The notes under the pieces are model-generated. The model was not told the DNA's origin and did not search any database. It worked only from the letters and a program-made list of their open reading frames with translations. Positions 31,719-39,962 of a DNA stretch of 64,000 bases are shown in pieces. This DNA is from Streptomyces tendae (lineage in GTDB: Bacteria > Actinomycetota > Actinomycetes > Streptomycetales > Streptomycetaceae). How positions within the stretch are numbered: position 1 is the first letter of the stretch; each line of letters starts with the position of its first letter. A program made the translations under genes and the position numbers. The stretch is taken from NCBI RefSeq assembly GCF_014650435.1, contig NZ_BMUY01000008.1, forward strand, positions 318,285 through 382,284. The letters run 5' to 3'.

Positions 31719-33143
31719 ATGAGCACCACGGAGCGTCCCAGGATCCTCGTAGTAGGCGGTGGGTACGTAGGCCTGTACGCAGCTCGACGCATCCAGAAGA
31801 AGATGCGTTACGGCGAGGCGACCGTCACCGTCGTCGACCCGCGGTCGTACATGACCTACCAGCCCTTCCTCCCCGAAGCCGCCGCCGGCAGCATCTCCCC
31901 GCGGCACGTCGTCGTCCCCCTGCGGCGCGTGCTTCCGAAGGCGGAGGTCCTCACCGGCCGGGTCACCACCATCGACCAGGACCGCAAGGTCGCCACCGTC
32001 GCGCCGCTGGTCGGCGAGGCGTACGAGCTGCCCTTCGACTACCTGGTCATCGCGATGGGCGCGGTCTCCCGCACCTTCCCGATCCCCGGCCTCGCCGAGC
32101 AGGGCATCGGCATGAAGGGCATCGAGGAGTCCATCGGCCTGCGCAACCACGTCCTGGAGCAGCTCGACAAGGCCGACTCCACCACCGACGAGGAGATCCG
32201 CCGCAAGGCGCTCACCTTCGTCTTCGTCGGCGGCGGCTTCGCCGGCGCGGAGACCATCGGTGAGGTCGAGGACATGGCCCGCGACGCGGCCAAGTACTAC
32301 AACAACGTCTCCCGCGAGGACATGCGCTTCATCCTCGTGGACGCCGCCGACAAGATCCTCCCCGAGGTCGGCCCCAAGCTCGGCCAGTACGGCAAGGAGC
32401 ACCTCGAGGGCCGCGGCGTCGAGGTCTACCTGTCCACCTCCATGGACTCCTGCGTCGACGGCCACGTGGTGCTCAAGAACGGTCTCGAGGTCGACTCCAA
32501 CACCATCGTGTGGACGGCCGGCGTCAAGCCCAACCCGGCGCTGGCCCGCTTCGGCCTGCCGCTCGGCCCCCGCGGTCACGTCGACACCCAGGCCACCCTC
32601 CAGGTCCAGGGCACTGACTACATCTGGGCCGCGGGCGACAACGCCCAGGTGCCGGACCTCGTCGGCCGCAAGGCGGGCAACGAGAACGCCTGGTGCCCGC
32701 CGAACGCCCAGCACGCGCTGCGCCAGGCCAAGGTCCTCGGCGACAACGTGATCTCCGGCATGCGGGGCTTCCCGCAGAAGGAGTACAGCCACGCCAACAA
32801 GGGCGCGGTGGCGGGCCTCGGCCTGCACAAGGGCGTCGCGATGATCGTCATGGGCAAGATGAAGATCAAGCTCAAGGGCCGTCTCGCCTGGTACATGCAC
32901 CGCGGCTACCACGGCATGGCGATGCCGACCTTCAACCGCAAGATCCGCGTCTTCGCGGACTGGACGCTCGGCATGTTCCTCAAGCGCGAGGTCGTCTCCC
33001 TCGGCGCGATGGAGACCCCGCGCGAGGAGTTCTACGAGGCCGCCAAGCCGGCCCCGAAGCCCGCCGCGGCGAAGGCCGCCGACCAGGGTGGCCAGAAGGA
33101 GAAGGCCGCGAAGCAGGAGAAGACCGAGGCCAAGGCTTCCTGA
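31719..33143 (+). CDS. ndh: Type II NADH dehydrogenase
   Basis: 474 residues. FAD-binding ILVVGGGYVGLYAA is near the N-terminus. NADH-binding FVFVGGGFAGAETIGEVED is near residue 170. The C-terminal FAD motif is DYIWAAGDNAQVPD, then CPPNAQHALRQAK. A membrane-associating region (RLAWYMHRGYHGMAMPTFNR) and an Ala/Lys-rich tail follow. It oxidises NADH and reduces menaquinone without pumping protons. ATG 31719 is the first Met with family similarity, although its ribosome site is weak. A Rex-like operator upstream suggests redox control. Confidence 0.95.
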   Translation: MSTTERPRILVVGGGYVGLYAARRIQKKMRYGEATVTVVDPRSYMTYQPFLPEAAAGSISPRHVVVPLRRVLPKAEVLTGRVTTIDQDRKVATVAPLVGEAYELPFDYLVIAMGAVSRTFPIPGLAEQGIGMKGIEESIGLRNHVLEQLDKADSTTDEEIRRKALTFVFVGGGFAGAETIGEVEDMARDAAKYYNNVSREDMRFILVDAADKILPEVGPKLGQYGKEHLEGRGVEVYLSTSMDSCVDGHVVLKNGLEVDSNTIVWTAGVKPNPALARFGLPLGPRGHVDTQATLQVQGTDYIWAAGDNAQVPDLVGRKAGNENAWCPPNAQHALRQAKVLGDNVISGMRGFPQKEYSHANKGAVAGLGLHKGVAMIVMGKMKIKLKGRLAWYMHRGYHGMAMPTFNRKIRVFADWTLGMFLKREVVSLGAMETPREEFYEAAKPAPKPAAAKAADQGGQKEKAAKQEKTEAKAS

Positions 33144-33167
33144 CGCCCGGTCGTCCCCAGCCGTAGC

Positions 33168-33214
33168 AGTTCCAGCAGTACCTGTAGTTCCAGCAGTACC
33201 TGCAGTACCCAGCA
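33168..33214 (+). repeat. 18-bp tandem repeat in the ndh 3' region
   Basis: AGTTCCAGCAGTACCTGT (33168-33185) is followed directly by AGTTCCAGCAGTACCTGC (33186-33203) and a partial third copy. It lies after the ndh stop and before its terminator. Confidence 0.85.
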
Positions 33215-33220
33215 GTCCCC

Positions 33221-33262
33221 GAAGGGGCCGTCCGCCATCCGTGGTGCGGGCGGCCCCTTCGC
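33221..33262 (+). terminator. Terminator of ndh
   Basis: A 15-base stem (33221-33235 with 33246-33260, one mismatch) with a 10-base loop, about 80 bases after the stop. Confidence 0.75.
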
Positions 33263-33414
33263 GTTGCGTGCGTGCTGCGCCGTTGGGGCGACAGTTCCGT
33301 TGGTGTGTACAGCTATTTTGCCGAGTCGTAACGCGCGCCGGGGACTGTACCGCGGGCTCCCAGGTGTTTACGTGGTGTTGGACATTCCGGGATCGCTCGT
33401 CACGGAGGTACGCC

Positions 33415-34731
33415 ATGGCTGACGCCGCGCTGCGGCTGCAGAACCTCTTCGAACAGTTGCTGGGAGCACCACTCCCGGTGCGCATCCGCGCCTGGGACGG
33501 TTCGCAGGCGGGTCCGCCGGGCGCGCCGACCCTCGTCGTCCGCAACCGCAGGGCCCTGCGCCGTCTGCTGTTCAAACCGGGTGAACTGGGCCTGGCCCGC
33601 GCCTGGGTGGCCGGCGACATCGACGTCGACGGGGACCTCTACACCGCCCTCGGCCTGATGGCCGGTCTCATCTGGGAGCGCGGCGAGGACGCCCGCGGTC
33701 TGGTCGAGGCGCTGCGCGACCCGGAGGTCCGGGCCGCCGTACGCGGTCTGGTGAAGCTCGCCGGGCCGCCGCTGCCGCCCGCCCCGCCGCCCGAGGAGGT
33801 CCGCCGGGCCCGCGGCCACCTGCACACCAAGCGCAGCGACAAGCGGGCCATCAGCCACCACTACGACGTCGGCAACGACTTCTACGAACTCGTCCTCGGC
33901 CCCTCCATGGTGTACTCCTGCGCCTACTGGCCCGCCCCGCCGGCCGAGGGCGGCACGCTGGAGGACGCCCAGCGCGACAAGCTCGAACTCGTCAGCCGCA
34001 AGCTCGACCTGAGCCCCGGTCAGCGCCTCCTCGACGTCGGCTGCGGCTGGGGCTCCATGGCGATCCACGCGGCCCGCGAGCACGGTGTGAGCGTCGTCGG
34101 CGTGACCCTCTCCCAGGAGCAGGCCGCCTACGCCCGCAAGCGCGTCGCCGACGAGGGCCTCACCGACCGGGTGGAGATCCGCGTCCAGGACTACCGGGAC
34201 GTCGCGGACGGGCCGTACGACGCCATCTCCTCCATCGGCATGGCCGAACACGTCGGCGCCGAGCGCTACCTGGAGTACGCCACCGACCTGCACCGGCTCC
34301 TCAAGCCCGGCGGCCGGCTGCTGAACCACCAGATCGCCCGCCGCCCCCAGCGGGACGAGTCCGCCTACAGCGTCGACGAGTTCATCGACGCCTACGTCTT
34401 CCCCGACGGCGAACTGGCCCCCGTCGGCACCACCGTCACCCAGCTGGAACGCGCCGGGTTCGAGGTGCGCGACGTGGAGTCGATCCGCGAGCACTACGCG
34501 CTCACGCTGCGCCGCTGGGTCGCCAACCTGGAGTCCGACTGGGCGACGGCCACCCGCCTCGTCAGCCCCGGCCGGGCCCGCGTCTGGCAGCTGTACATGG
34601 CCGCCTCCGCGCTGTCCTTCGAGCGCAACCGGATCGGCGTCAACCAGGTCCTCGCCGTGAGGACGCCCGACTCGGGTGCCTCCGGGATGCCGTTGCGGGC
34701 CCGCGTGTGGGGAGCGCCCGACCGGGCCTGA
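33415..34731 (+). CDS. cfa: Cyclopropane-fatty-acyl-phospholipid synthase family methyltransferase
   Basis: 438 residues. The N-terminal substrate domain has GELGLARAWVAGDIDVDGDL. The catalytic domain starts at SHHYDVGNDFYELVLG, with SAM motif LLDVGCGWGSMA near residue 205, then ISSIGMAEHVG and the C-terminal LRRWVANLE. It transfers a methylene from SAM to unsaturated membrane lipids; some relatives make tuberculostearic-type or mycolic acid modifications. ATG 33415 has GGAGG at 33404-33408. It is monocistronic between two terminators. Confidence 0.93.
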   Translation: MADAALRLQNLFEQLLGAPLPVRIRAWDGSQAGPPGAPTLVVRNRRALRRLLFKPGELGLARAWVAGDIDVDGDLYTALGLMAGLIWERGEDARGLVEALRDPEVRAAVRGLVKLAGPPLPPAPPPEEVRRARGHLHTKRSDKRAISHHYDVGNDFYELVLGPSMVYSCAYWPAPPAEGGTLEDAQRDKLELVSRKLDLSPGQRLLDVGCGWGSMAIHAAREHGVSVVGVTLSQEQAAYARKRVADEGLTDRVEIRVQDYRDVADGPYDAISSIGMAEHVGAERYLEYATDLHRLLKPGGRLLNHQIARRPQRDESAYSVDEFIDAYVFPDGELAPVGTTVTQLERAGFEVRDVESIREHYALTLRRWVANLESDWATATRLVSPGRARVWQLYMAASALSFERNRIGVNQVLAVRTPDSGASGMPLRARVWGAPDRA

Positions 34732-34746
34732 CCCGCACGGACCCGA

Positions 34747-34779
34747 AGGGCCGGGCCCCCGTGCGGGGAGCCCGGCCCT
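34747..34779. terminator. Bidirectional terminator between cfa and the convergent ABC permease
   Basis: Perfect 10-bp arms (34747-34756 with 34770-34779) lie between the two convergent stops at 34731 and 34803. Confidence 0.7.
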
Positions 34780-34802
34780 CGGTGCGTCGCGTCGGGGCGA
34801 GG

Positions 34803-37334
34803 TCACTCGGCCTTGATCGCGTTCAGCATGTTCAGGCGGGCGGCGTTGCGGGCCGGCCACATCGCGGCCAGGACGCCCACCAGAGCGGCCAGCACCACGA
34901 AGATCCCGATCCGGTCCCAGGGCAGGACCAGCGCGTACCCGGGGATCTCCTCGGCGACGGTCTCGCCGATCGCCCAGCCGAGGAACGTGCCGAGACCGAT
35001 GCCGACCACCGCGCCGAACACCGAGATGACGACGGCCTCCAGCCGCACCATCCGCTTCACCCGGCGCCGGTCCAGACCGATCGCGCGCAGCATGCCGATC
35101 TCCTGCTGCCGTTCGAAGACGGACATCGCGAGGGTGTTGACGACGCCGAGCACCGCGATGATCAGGGCCATCGCCAGCAGGCCGTACATGACGTTCAGCA
35201 GGGTGTTGATGGCGCCGCCGAACTCGTCGCGGATGTCCTGCCGGTCCATCACGGTGATCGCGGGGTTGTCGCCGAGCGCGTCGACGAGGACCTTCTCGTT
35301 CGCCGCGGACTGGCCGCCGTCGACCTTCACGAAGATCTGCCGGATGGACGGCTTCGCCTCGTGCCGGTCCACGACCTTGCGGTCGACGAGGACGGGGGAG
35401 AGGAACTCGCTGTCCTTGTAGACGGCACCGACCGTCAGCGTGGCCTTCTCGTCGTCGTCGAAGGTGACGGGGACGGTGTCGCCGGGCTTCCAGCCCCTGT
35501 TCTCGGCGGTCTTCTCGGCGACCGCGATCCGGCCCTGGGCCAGGGAGCCCGCGTCGCCGTTGACGACGTCGACGGTCAGGACCTTCTCGATGTCTCCGGG
35601 GGTGACCGCCGAGGCGGACACGTAGTCGCCGTCGACCTGGAAGTAGGCGTCCTGCTGCGGCGACACCGCGGACACGCCGTCGGCCTTCTCCAGCGCGGTC
35701 AGCGCGGAACGGTCGAGGTCGCCCCCGTTGGCCATCGAGACCATGTAGTCGGCCTTGATGTTGTCCGTGGTCATCTTGTCGATGGCCGTGCCGACCGTGA
35801 CACCGAGCACCGACAGGCCGGTCACCAGCGTCAGTCCGATCGCCAGTGCCGAGGCGGTGGCGCCGGTGCGGCGCGGGTTGCGGACCGCGTTCTGGCCGGC
35901 CAGCTTGCCGGCCACCCCGAAGGGCCCGACGAGCAGCGGACGCACGAGTGCGATCACGGGCCGGGACAGCAGCGGGATCAGGACGATCACGCCGATCAGG
36001 GCGAAGAACGCGCCCGCGCCGATGTACATCCGGCCGTCGTCGCCGCCGGCCGAGGCGCCCGCCACGATGCCGGCCGCACCGAGGGCGGTGATGGCCGCAC
36101 CGATGGAGTTGCGCACCACCAGCGACTTGGTGGTGGCCACCGCGTGGACGCTGTTCATGGCCGCCACCGGCGGGATCTTCGCGGCCCGGCGGCCGGGCAG
36201 CCAGGCGGCGAACACCGTGATCAGCACGCCCACCGCGAACGCCGCGACCACCGGCGTGGCGGACAGGACCAGCGGACCGTCCGGCATCTTCATGTCGGCC
36301 GCGGCCATGCCGGAGCGCAGTCCGACGGCCAGACCGACGCCGAGGGCGAAGCCGACGGCCGAGGCCACCAGACCCACCAGCGCGGCCTCGGCCAGCACCG
36401 AGCGGGTGATCTGCCTGCGGGACGCGCCGACGGCGCGCATCAGGGCGATCTCCTTGGTGCGCTGGGCGACCAGCATCGTGAACGTGTTGGAGATCAGGAA
36501 GATGCCGACGAACAGCGCGATGCCGGCGAAGCCGAGCAGGACCTGCTTGAGGTTGCCCAGGCCCTGTTCGATCTGGTCGGCCTGCTCGTCGGCGAGTGCC
36601 CGGCCGGTCTGGGCCTCGGCGGTGTCCGGCAGCAGCGGCTCGACCGCGGCCAGGATTTCGGCGTCGTCGGCGCCGGGGGCCGCGGTGACGGTGGCGTCCT
36701 CGAAGTAGCCCTGTGCGAGGTACTGCTTCTGGGCGACGGCGGTGTCGAAGAGGACGAGGCTGCCGCCGGCGTTGACGGCGCCGTCCTCGGTGGTGAACAC
36801 ACCGCTGAGGGTGTACTCCCGCACCGGCCCGTTGGTCGCGACGCGCACCCGGTCGCCGACCTCGTACTCGCCCTTGGCGGCGGACTCCTCGTCCAGCGCG
36901 ATCTGGCCGTCCTTCACCGGGCCCGAGCCGTCGGTGAAGGTGTAGGCGGCGTCCTTGCCGTCCTTGCCGGGGGCGAAGTTGGAGCCCTTGTTGGACCAGC
37001 CGACGCCGATGAGCTTCCCGTCGGGGTCGGCGACGCCGGCGAAGCCCTCCACGCGGCCGTACACCCCGGCGACGCCGTCCACGGCGGAGATCTTGTCGAG
37101 GACCTCGCCGGACAGGCCGGGCTCCTCCTTGGGGTTGTCCGGGTCGGCGTGCGAGGTGACGGCGACGGCGACGTCGTCGTAGCTCTTCGCCGACTGGTTG
37201 CGGAAGGCGTTGGAGAGGGTGTCGGCGAAGACCAGGGTGCCCGACACGAACGCCACGCCGAGCATCACGGCGAGCACGGTCATCAACAGCCTGGCCTTGT
37301 GCGCGAAGACGTTGCGCAAGGCGGTACGGAACAT
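34803..37334 (-). CDS. FtsX-type ABC transporter permease (second copy)
   Basis: 843 residues with the same architecture as the permease at 7117-9684. The N-terminal helix is in LRNVFAHKARLLMTVLAVM. Extracytoplasmic domains alternate with two FtsX cores, marked by QRTKEIALMRAVGASRRQI and ERQQEIGMLRAIGLDRRRV. It is encoded 94 bases downstream of its ATPase. The extracytoplasmic domains differ clearly from those of the first copy, so the two systems probably serve different cargoes or partners. Confidence 0.92.
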   Translation of the reverse strand: MFRTALRNVFAHKARLLMTVLAVMLGVAFVSGTLVFADTLSNAFRNQSAKSYDDVAVAVTSHADPDNPKEEPGLSGEVLDKISAVDGVAGVYGRVEGFAGVADPDGKLIGVGWSNKGSNFAPGKDGKDAAYTFTDGSGPVKDGQIALDEESAAKGEYEVGDRVRVATNGPVREYTLSGVFTTEDGAVNAGGSLVLFDTAVAQKQYLAQGYFEDATVTAAPGADDAEILAAVEPLLPDTAEAQTGRALADEQADQIEQGLGNLKQVLLGFAGIALFVGIFLISNTFTMLVAQRTKEIALMRAVGASRRQITRSVLAEAALVGLVASAVGFALGVGLAVGLRSGMAAADMKMPDGPLVLSATPVVAAFAVGVLITVFAAWLPGRRAAKIPPVAAMNSVHAVATTKSLVVRNSIGAAITALGAAGIVAGASAGGDDGRMYIGAGAFFALIGVIVLIPLLSRPVIALVRPLLVGPFGVAGKLAGQNAVRNPRRTGATASALAIGLTLVTGLSVLGVTVGTAIDKMTTDNIKADYMVSMANGGDLDRSALTALEKADGVSAVSPQQDAYFQVDGDYVSASAVTPGDIEKVLTVDVVNGDAGSLAQGRIAVAEKTAENRGWKPGDTVPVTFDDDEKATLTVGAVYKDSEFLSPVLVDRKVVDRHEAKPSIRQIFVKVDGGQSAANEKVLVDALGDNPAITVMDRQDIRDEFGGAINTLLNVMYGLLAMALIIAVLGVVNTLAMSVFERQQEIGMLRAIGLDRRRVKRMVRLEAVVISVFGAVVGIGLGTFLGWAIGETVAEEIPGYALVLPWDRIGIFVVLAALVGVLAAMWPARNAARLNMLNAIKAE

Positions 37335-37428
37335 GGGGGTCTTCTCTGTCCAGACGTACGGGCGTACGGGGTACGGGGTGGGGGCGGCCGGGGGGCGGCC
37401 GGGGTCGGACGGGAGCGGACGCGGAACG

Positions 37429-38199
37429 TCAGCTGGTGCGGCCCTTGGCGTCGAACCGCTTCATGCGGTCGAGCACCGAGTCGGCCGTCGGCCCGTACAC
37501 CTCGTCGACGATGCGTCCGTCCGCGAGGAAGACCACCCGGTCCGCGTAGGCGGCGGCCACCGGGTCGTGGGTCACCATCACCACGGTCTGGCCCAGCTCC
37601 CGCACCGAGTTGCGCAGGAAGCCCAGCACCTCGGCGCCGGAGCGGGAGTCGAGGTTGCCGGTCGGCTCGTCACCGAAGATGATCTCCGGCCGGGAGGCCA
37701 GCGCCCGCGCCACGGCGACCCGCTGCTGCTGCCCGCCGGAGAGCTGGGCGGGCCGGTGCCCGAGCCGCCCGGACAGCCCGACCATCTGGATCACGGAGTC
37801 CACCCACTGCTTGTCGGGCTTGCGGCCCGCGATGTCCATCGGAAGGGTGATGTTCTCCAGCGCCGTCAGCGTCGGCAGCAGGTTGAACGCCTGGAAGATG
37901 AAGCCGATCTTGTCCCGGCGCAACTTGGTGAGCTGCTTGTCCTTGAGCGAGCCCAGCTCGGTCTCGCCGATGCGCACCGAGCCGGACGAGAAGGTGTCCA
38001 GGCCCGCGACGCAGTGCATCAACGTGGACTTGCCGGAGCCGGAGGGGCCCATGATCGCGGTGAGCTCGGCCTGCCGGAAGTCGATGGAGACCCGGTCCAG
38101 GGCGACCACCTGGGTCTCGCCCTGGCCGTAGATCTTGGAAAGCTCCGTGGCGCGCGCGGCCACGAGGGTGGACCGGTCGGCGATGGGTGCGGTGGTCAC
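37429..38199 (-). CDS. ABC transporter ATP-binding protein (second copy, MacB/LolD type)
   Basis: 256 residues. Walker A GPSGSGKST, Q-loop FQAFNLLPT, signature LSGGQQQRVAVARAL, Walker B IIFGDEPTGNLDS and H-loop VTHDP are all identical to those of the copy at 6332-7120. The C-terminus (VLDRMKRFDAKGRTS against VLDRMKDFDARGRTS) is also nearly the same. GTG 38199 is chosen, with AGGAG about ten bases upstream; further in-frame extension is Pro/Arg-rich and unlike the family. It forms an operon with the permease downstream. Confidence 0.92.
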   Translation of the reverse strand: MTTAPIADRSTLVAARATELSKIYGQGETQVVALDRVSIDFRQAELTAIMGPSGSGKSTLMHCVAGLDTFSSGSVRIGETELGSLKDKQLTKLRRDKIGFIFQAFNLLPTLTALENITLPMDIAGRKPDKQWVDSVIQMVGLSGRLGHRPAQLSGGQQQRVAVARALASRPEIIFGDEPTGNLDSRSGAEVLGFLRNSVRELGQTVVMVTHDPVAAAYADRVVFLADGRIVDEVYGPTADSVLDRMKRFDAKGRTS

Positions 38200-38674
38200 G
38201 GGAAGGGCGCTCCTGTCGGTACGGCATGTGCGGTGGGCACGGTGCGCGTGCGGTCGGCACGGTGTGTGCTCGGGGACGTCATCCATCGTCCAGGCCGTAC
38301 GGCGCCGTGTAGTCAGCCGCTGTTCCGGTTCAGGGGGCGACTTCGGTCGGACGGGACGGGCCGGTGTCATACCTGCGGATGACGGCCGACCCCGACGGAA
38401 CCGACGACGCTCCCGGCGAGCAGGAGGTGGCGCGGGGTGGTGCGGTGGTGGCGCGAGAACGGGGCGGGCGCCCTCGTCGTGACGGTGAAATCCCGTCATT
38501 CCGCATACGGCGCGCAGCGTCGCACGCAAGGCTGTTGGCATGTGCTGATGGCCTGACCCGGTATCTGATGGACCCTCAGCCATCAATAAAATAAGACAAC
38601 ATCGATCGTCCCGCCCGAGGTCCGGGAGGGGCGTCCCGATAGGCTCAAGGCGCGCGAAGCGGAGCCCATGGCCT
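38200..38674. other. Gene-free region between the second ABC exporter and bldA
   Basis: It should hold the minus-strand promoter for the exporter and the plus-strand bldA promoter. An AT-rich patch (38579-38604, unusual here) precedes a TAGGCT -10-like box at 38640-38645, about 30 bases before the tRNA. I see no coding sequence. Confidence 0.6.
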
Positions 38675-38761
38675 GCCCGGATGGTGGAATGCAGACACGG
38701 CGAGCTTAAACCTCGCTGCCCCTTCGAGGGCGTGCCGGTTCAAGTCCGGCTCCGGGCACCA
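38675..38761 (+). tRNA. bldA: tRNA-Leu(UUA), anticodon TAA
   Basis: An 87-base class II tRNA. The acceptor stem is GCCCGGA/TCCGGGC, then A and an encoded CCA. The anticodon stem is GCGAG/CTCGC around loop CTTAAAC, giving anticodon TAA. A long variable arm and a TTCAAGT T-loop are present. This is the rare leucine tRNA for UUA, known in Streptomyces as bldA. It controls aerial growth and antibiotic production by limiting translation of TTA-containing mRNAs. A TAGGCT -10-like box lies upstream at 38640-38645. Confidence 0.98.
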
Positions 38762-39011
38762 TCACTGTCACGCTGCGTGACCATCGGCGAGGTTCCACGG
38801 GGTGAGCCATCGCTCCTGACCGTGACTGGTTGCGACTCCGTGGTCCGTGTCTCCATGTCCGGATGAACATCGACGGCCCCGGGGAGCCCGATGGGCGACC
38901 GAGCCCCTGGGTCCGGCAGAGGGCCGACGGCGATGCCGAGGAGTGCGTGCGGGTCCTCGCGGAGGAGGACCGTCATGACCGGGTGCGGGGAGATCCGGGG
39001 CGGTTCCGCGA

Positions 39012-39779
39012 TCAGTTGTGCTCTTCGTCGATGGTGACGGCGACACCGTCCTCGACCTGGACGGCGACGGCGACGCTGCCCTTCTTGGCCGCGGCTTCGA
39101 GGTCTTCCTCGGTGCAGGGCGTGACGGTCTGCGCGTCACCGCAGATCCAGCCGGCACCGTTGATGACGGTGTCGGTGGCGGTGAAGAAGGCACGCTCGGC
39201 ACCGTCGCGGCTGAGGGAGTACTTGCCCGGGGCCATGTACCCGAGCGTGCCCGAGAAGAGCCCTGACCTCTCGCCCTCTCCCATGCCGTTGCCGCTGTCG
39301 GTGTGGTCCTCGATGATGCTGACGGCCACTCCGTCCTTGACGTCCACCGTCGCTCCGAACCCCTGCTTGGCCGCGGCCTCGAGCTCTTCCTCGGTGCACG
39401 GCGTGGCGGCCTGGCCGTCCGCGTCACCGCAGATCCTGCCCGCGCCCTCGATGTCGGTGTCCTCGGCGGTGAAGAACGCCTGCTCCGCGCCGTTGGCGTC
39501 CGTGACTGTGTACTTGCCGGGGGCGAGGTAGGCGACCGTGCCGGCCCACTTGCCCGACACCATCCCGCTCTTCGAGCCCTTCGAGACCGACTGGGCCTTG
39601 CCGCCGGTACCGGTAGCACCGTCGTCGGACTTCCCCTTGGCGGCCGAGTCCGAGGCCGTGGCCCCGGTCGACTTGCCGTCGTCCTCGCTGGCCTCTCCCT
39701 GACAGGCGGTCAGCAGCATCGTCGTGGCCACCAGCGCTGCGGCGGCGAGGACGGACTTGCGGCGGTGAGTGCGAAGCAT
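39012..39779 (-). CDS. Lipoprotein with two tandem ~75-residue repeats
   Basis: 255 residues. The signal peptide has lipobox LLTAC (around residue 26), then a Gly/Ser/Lys spacer. Two homologous units follow, at about residues 80-160 and 175-252. Each has Y(L/M)APGKY, AFFTA-DT-I-GAG, ICGDA, TPCTEE(E/D)LEAAAK and a DGVAV tail, with a conserved Cys pair per unit that probably forms a disulphide. GGGGGAG precedes ATG 39779. I do not recognise the family. It is the first protein gene after bldA. Confidence 0.85.
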   Translation of the reverse strand: MLRTHRRKSVLAAAALVATTMLLTACQGEASEDDGKSTGATASDSAAKGKSDDGATGTGGKAQSVSKGSKSGMVSGKWAGTVAYLAPGKYTVTDANGAEQAFFTAEDTDIEGAGRICGDADGQAATPCTEEELEAAAKQGFGATVDVKDGVAVSIIEDHTDSGNGMGEGERSGLFSGTLGYMAPGKYSLSRDGAERAFFTATDTVINGAGWICGDAQTVTPCTEEDLEAAAKKGSVAVAVQVEDGVAVTIDEEHN

Positions 39780-39962
39780 GGTGGGTCTCCCCCTGGTGTG
39801 ATGGTGATGGCCGGATTGGTCGTTCCGGCCGGCTCTCTGCCTTGCCGATCACCATCCTGAACGACGCGGTGACCTGCGGGAAGCGCGGTTACCGTGCCAT
39901 GACACTCCTGTCGTGATCGCAGGACGAGCAGTTACGGGACGCGTGCCGCCCCCGGCCGGCGT

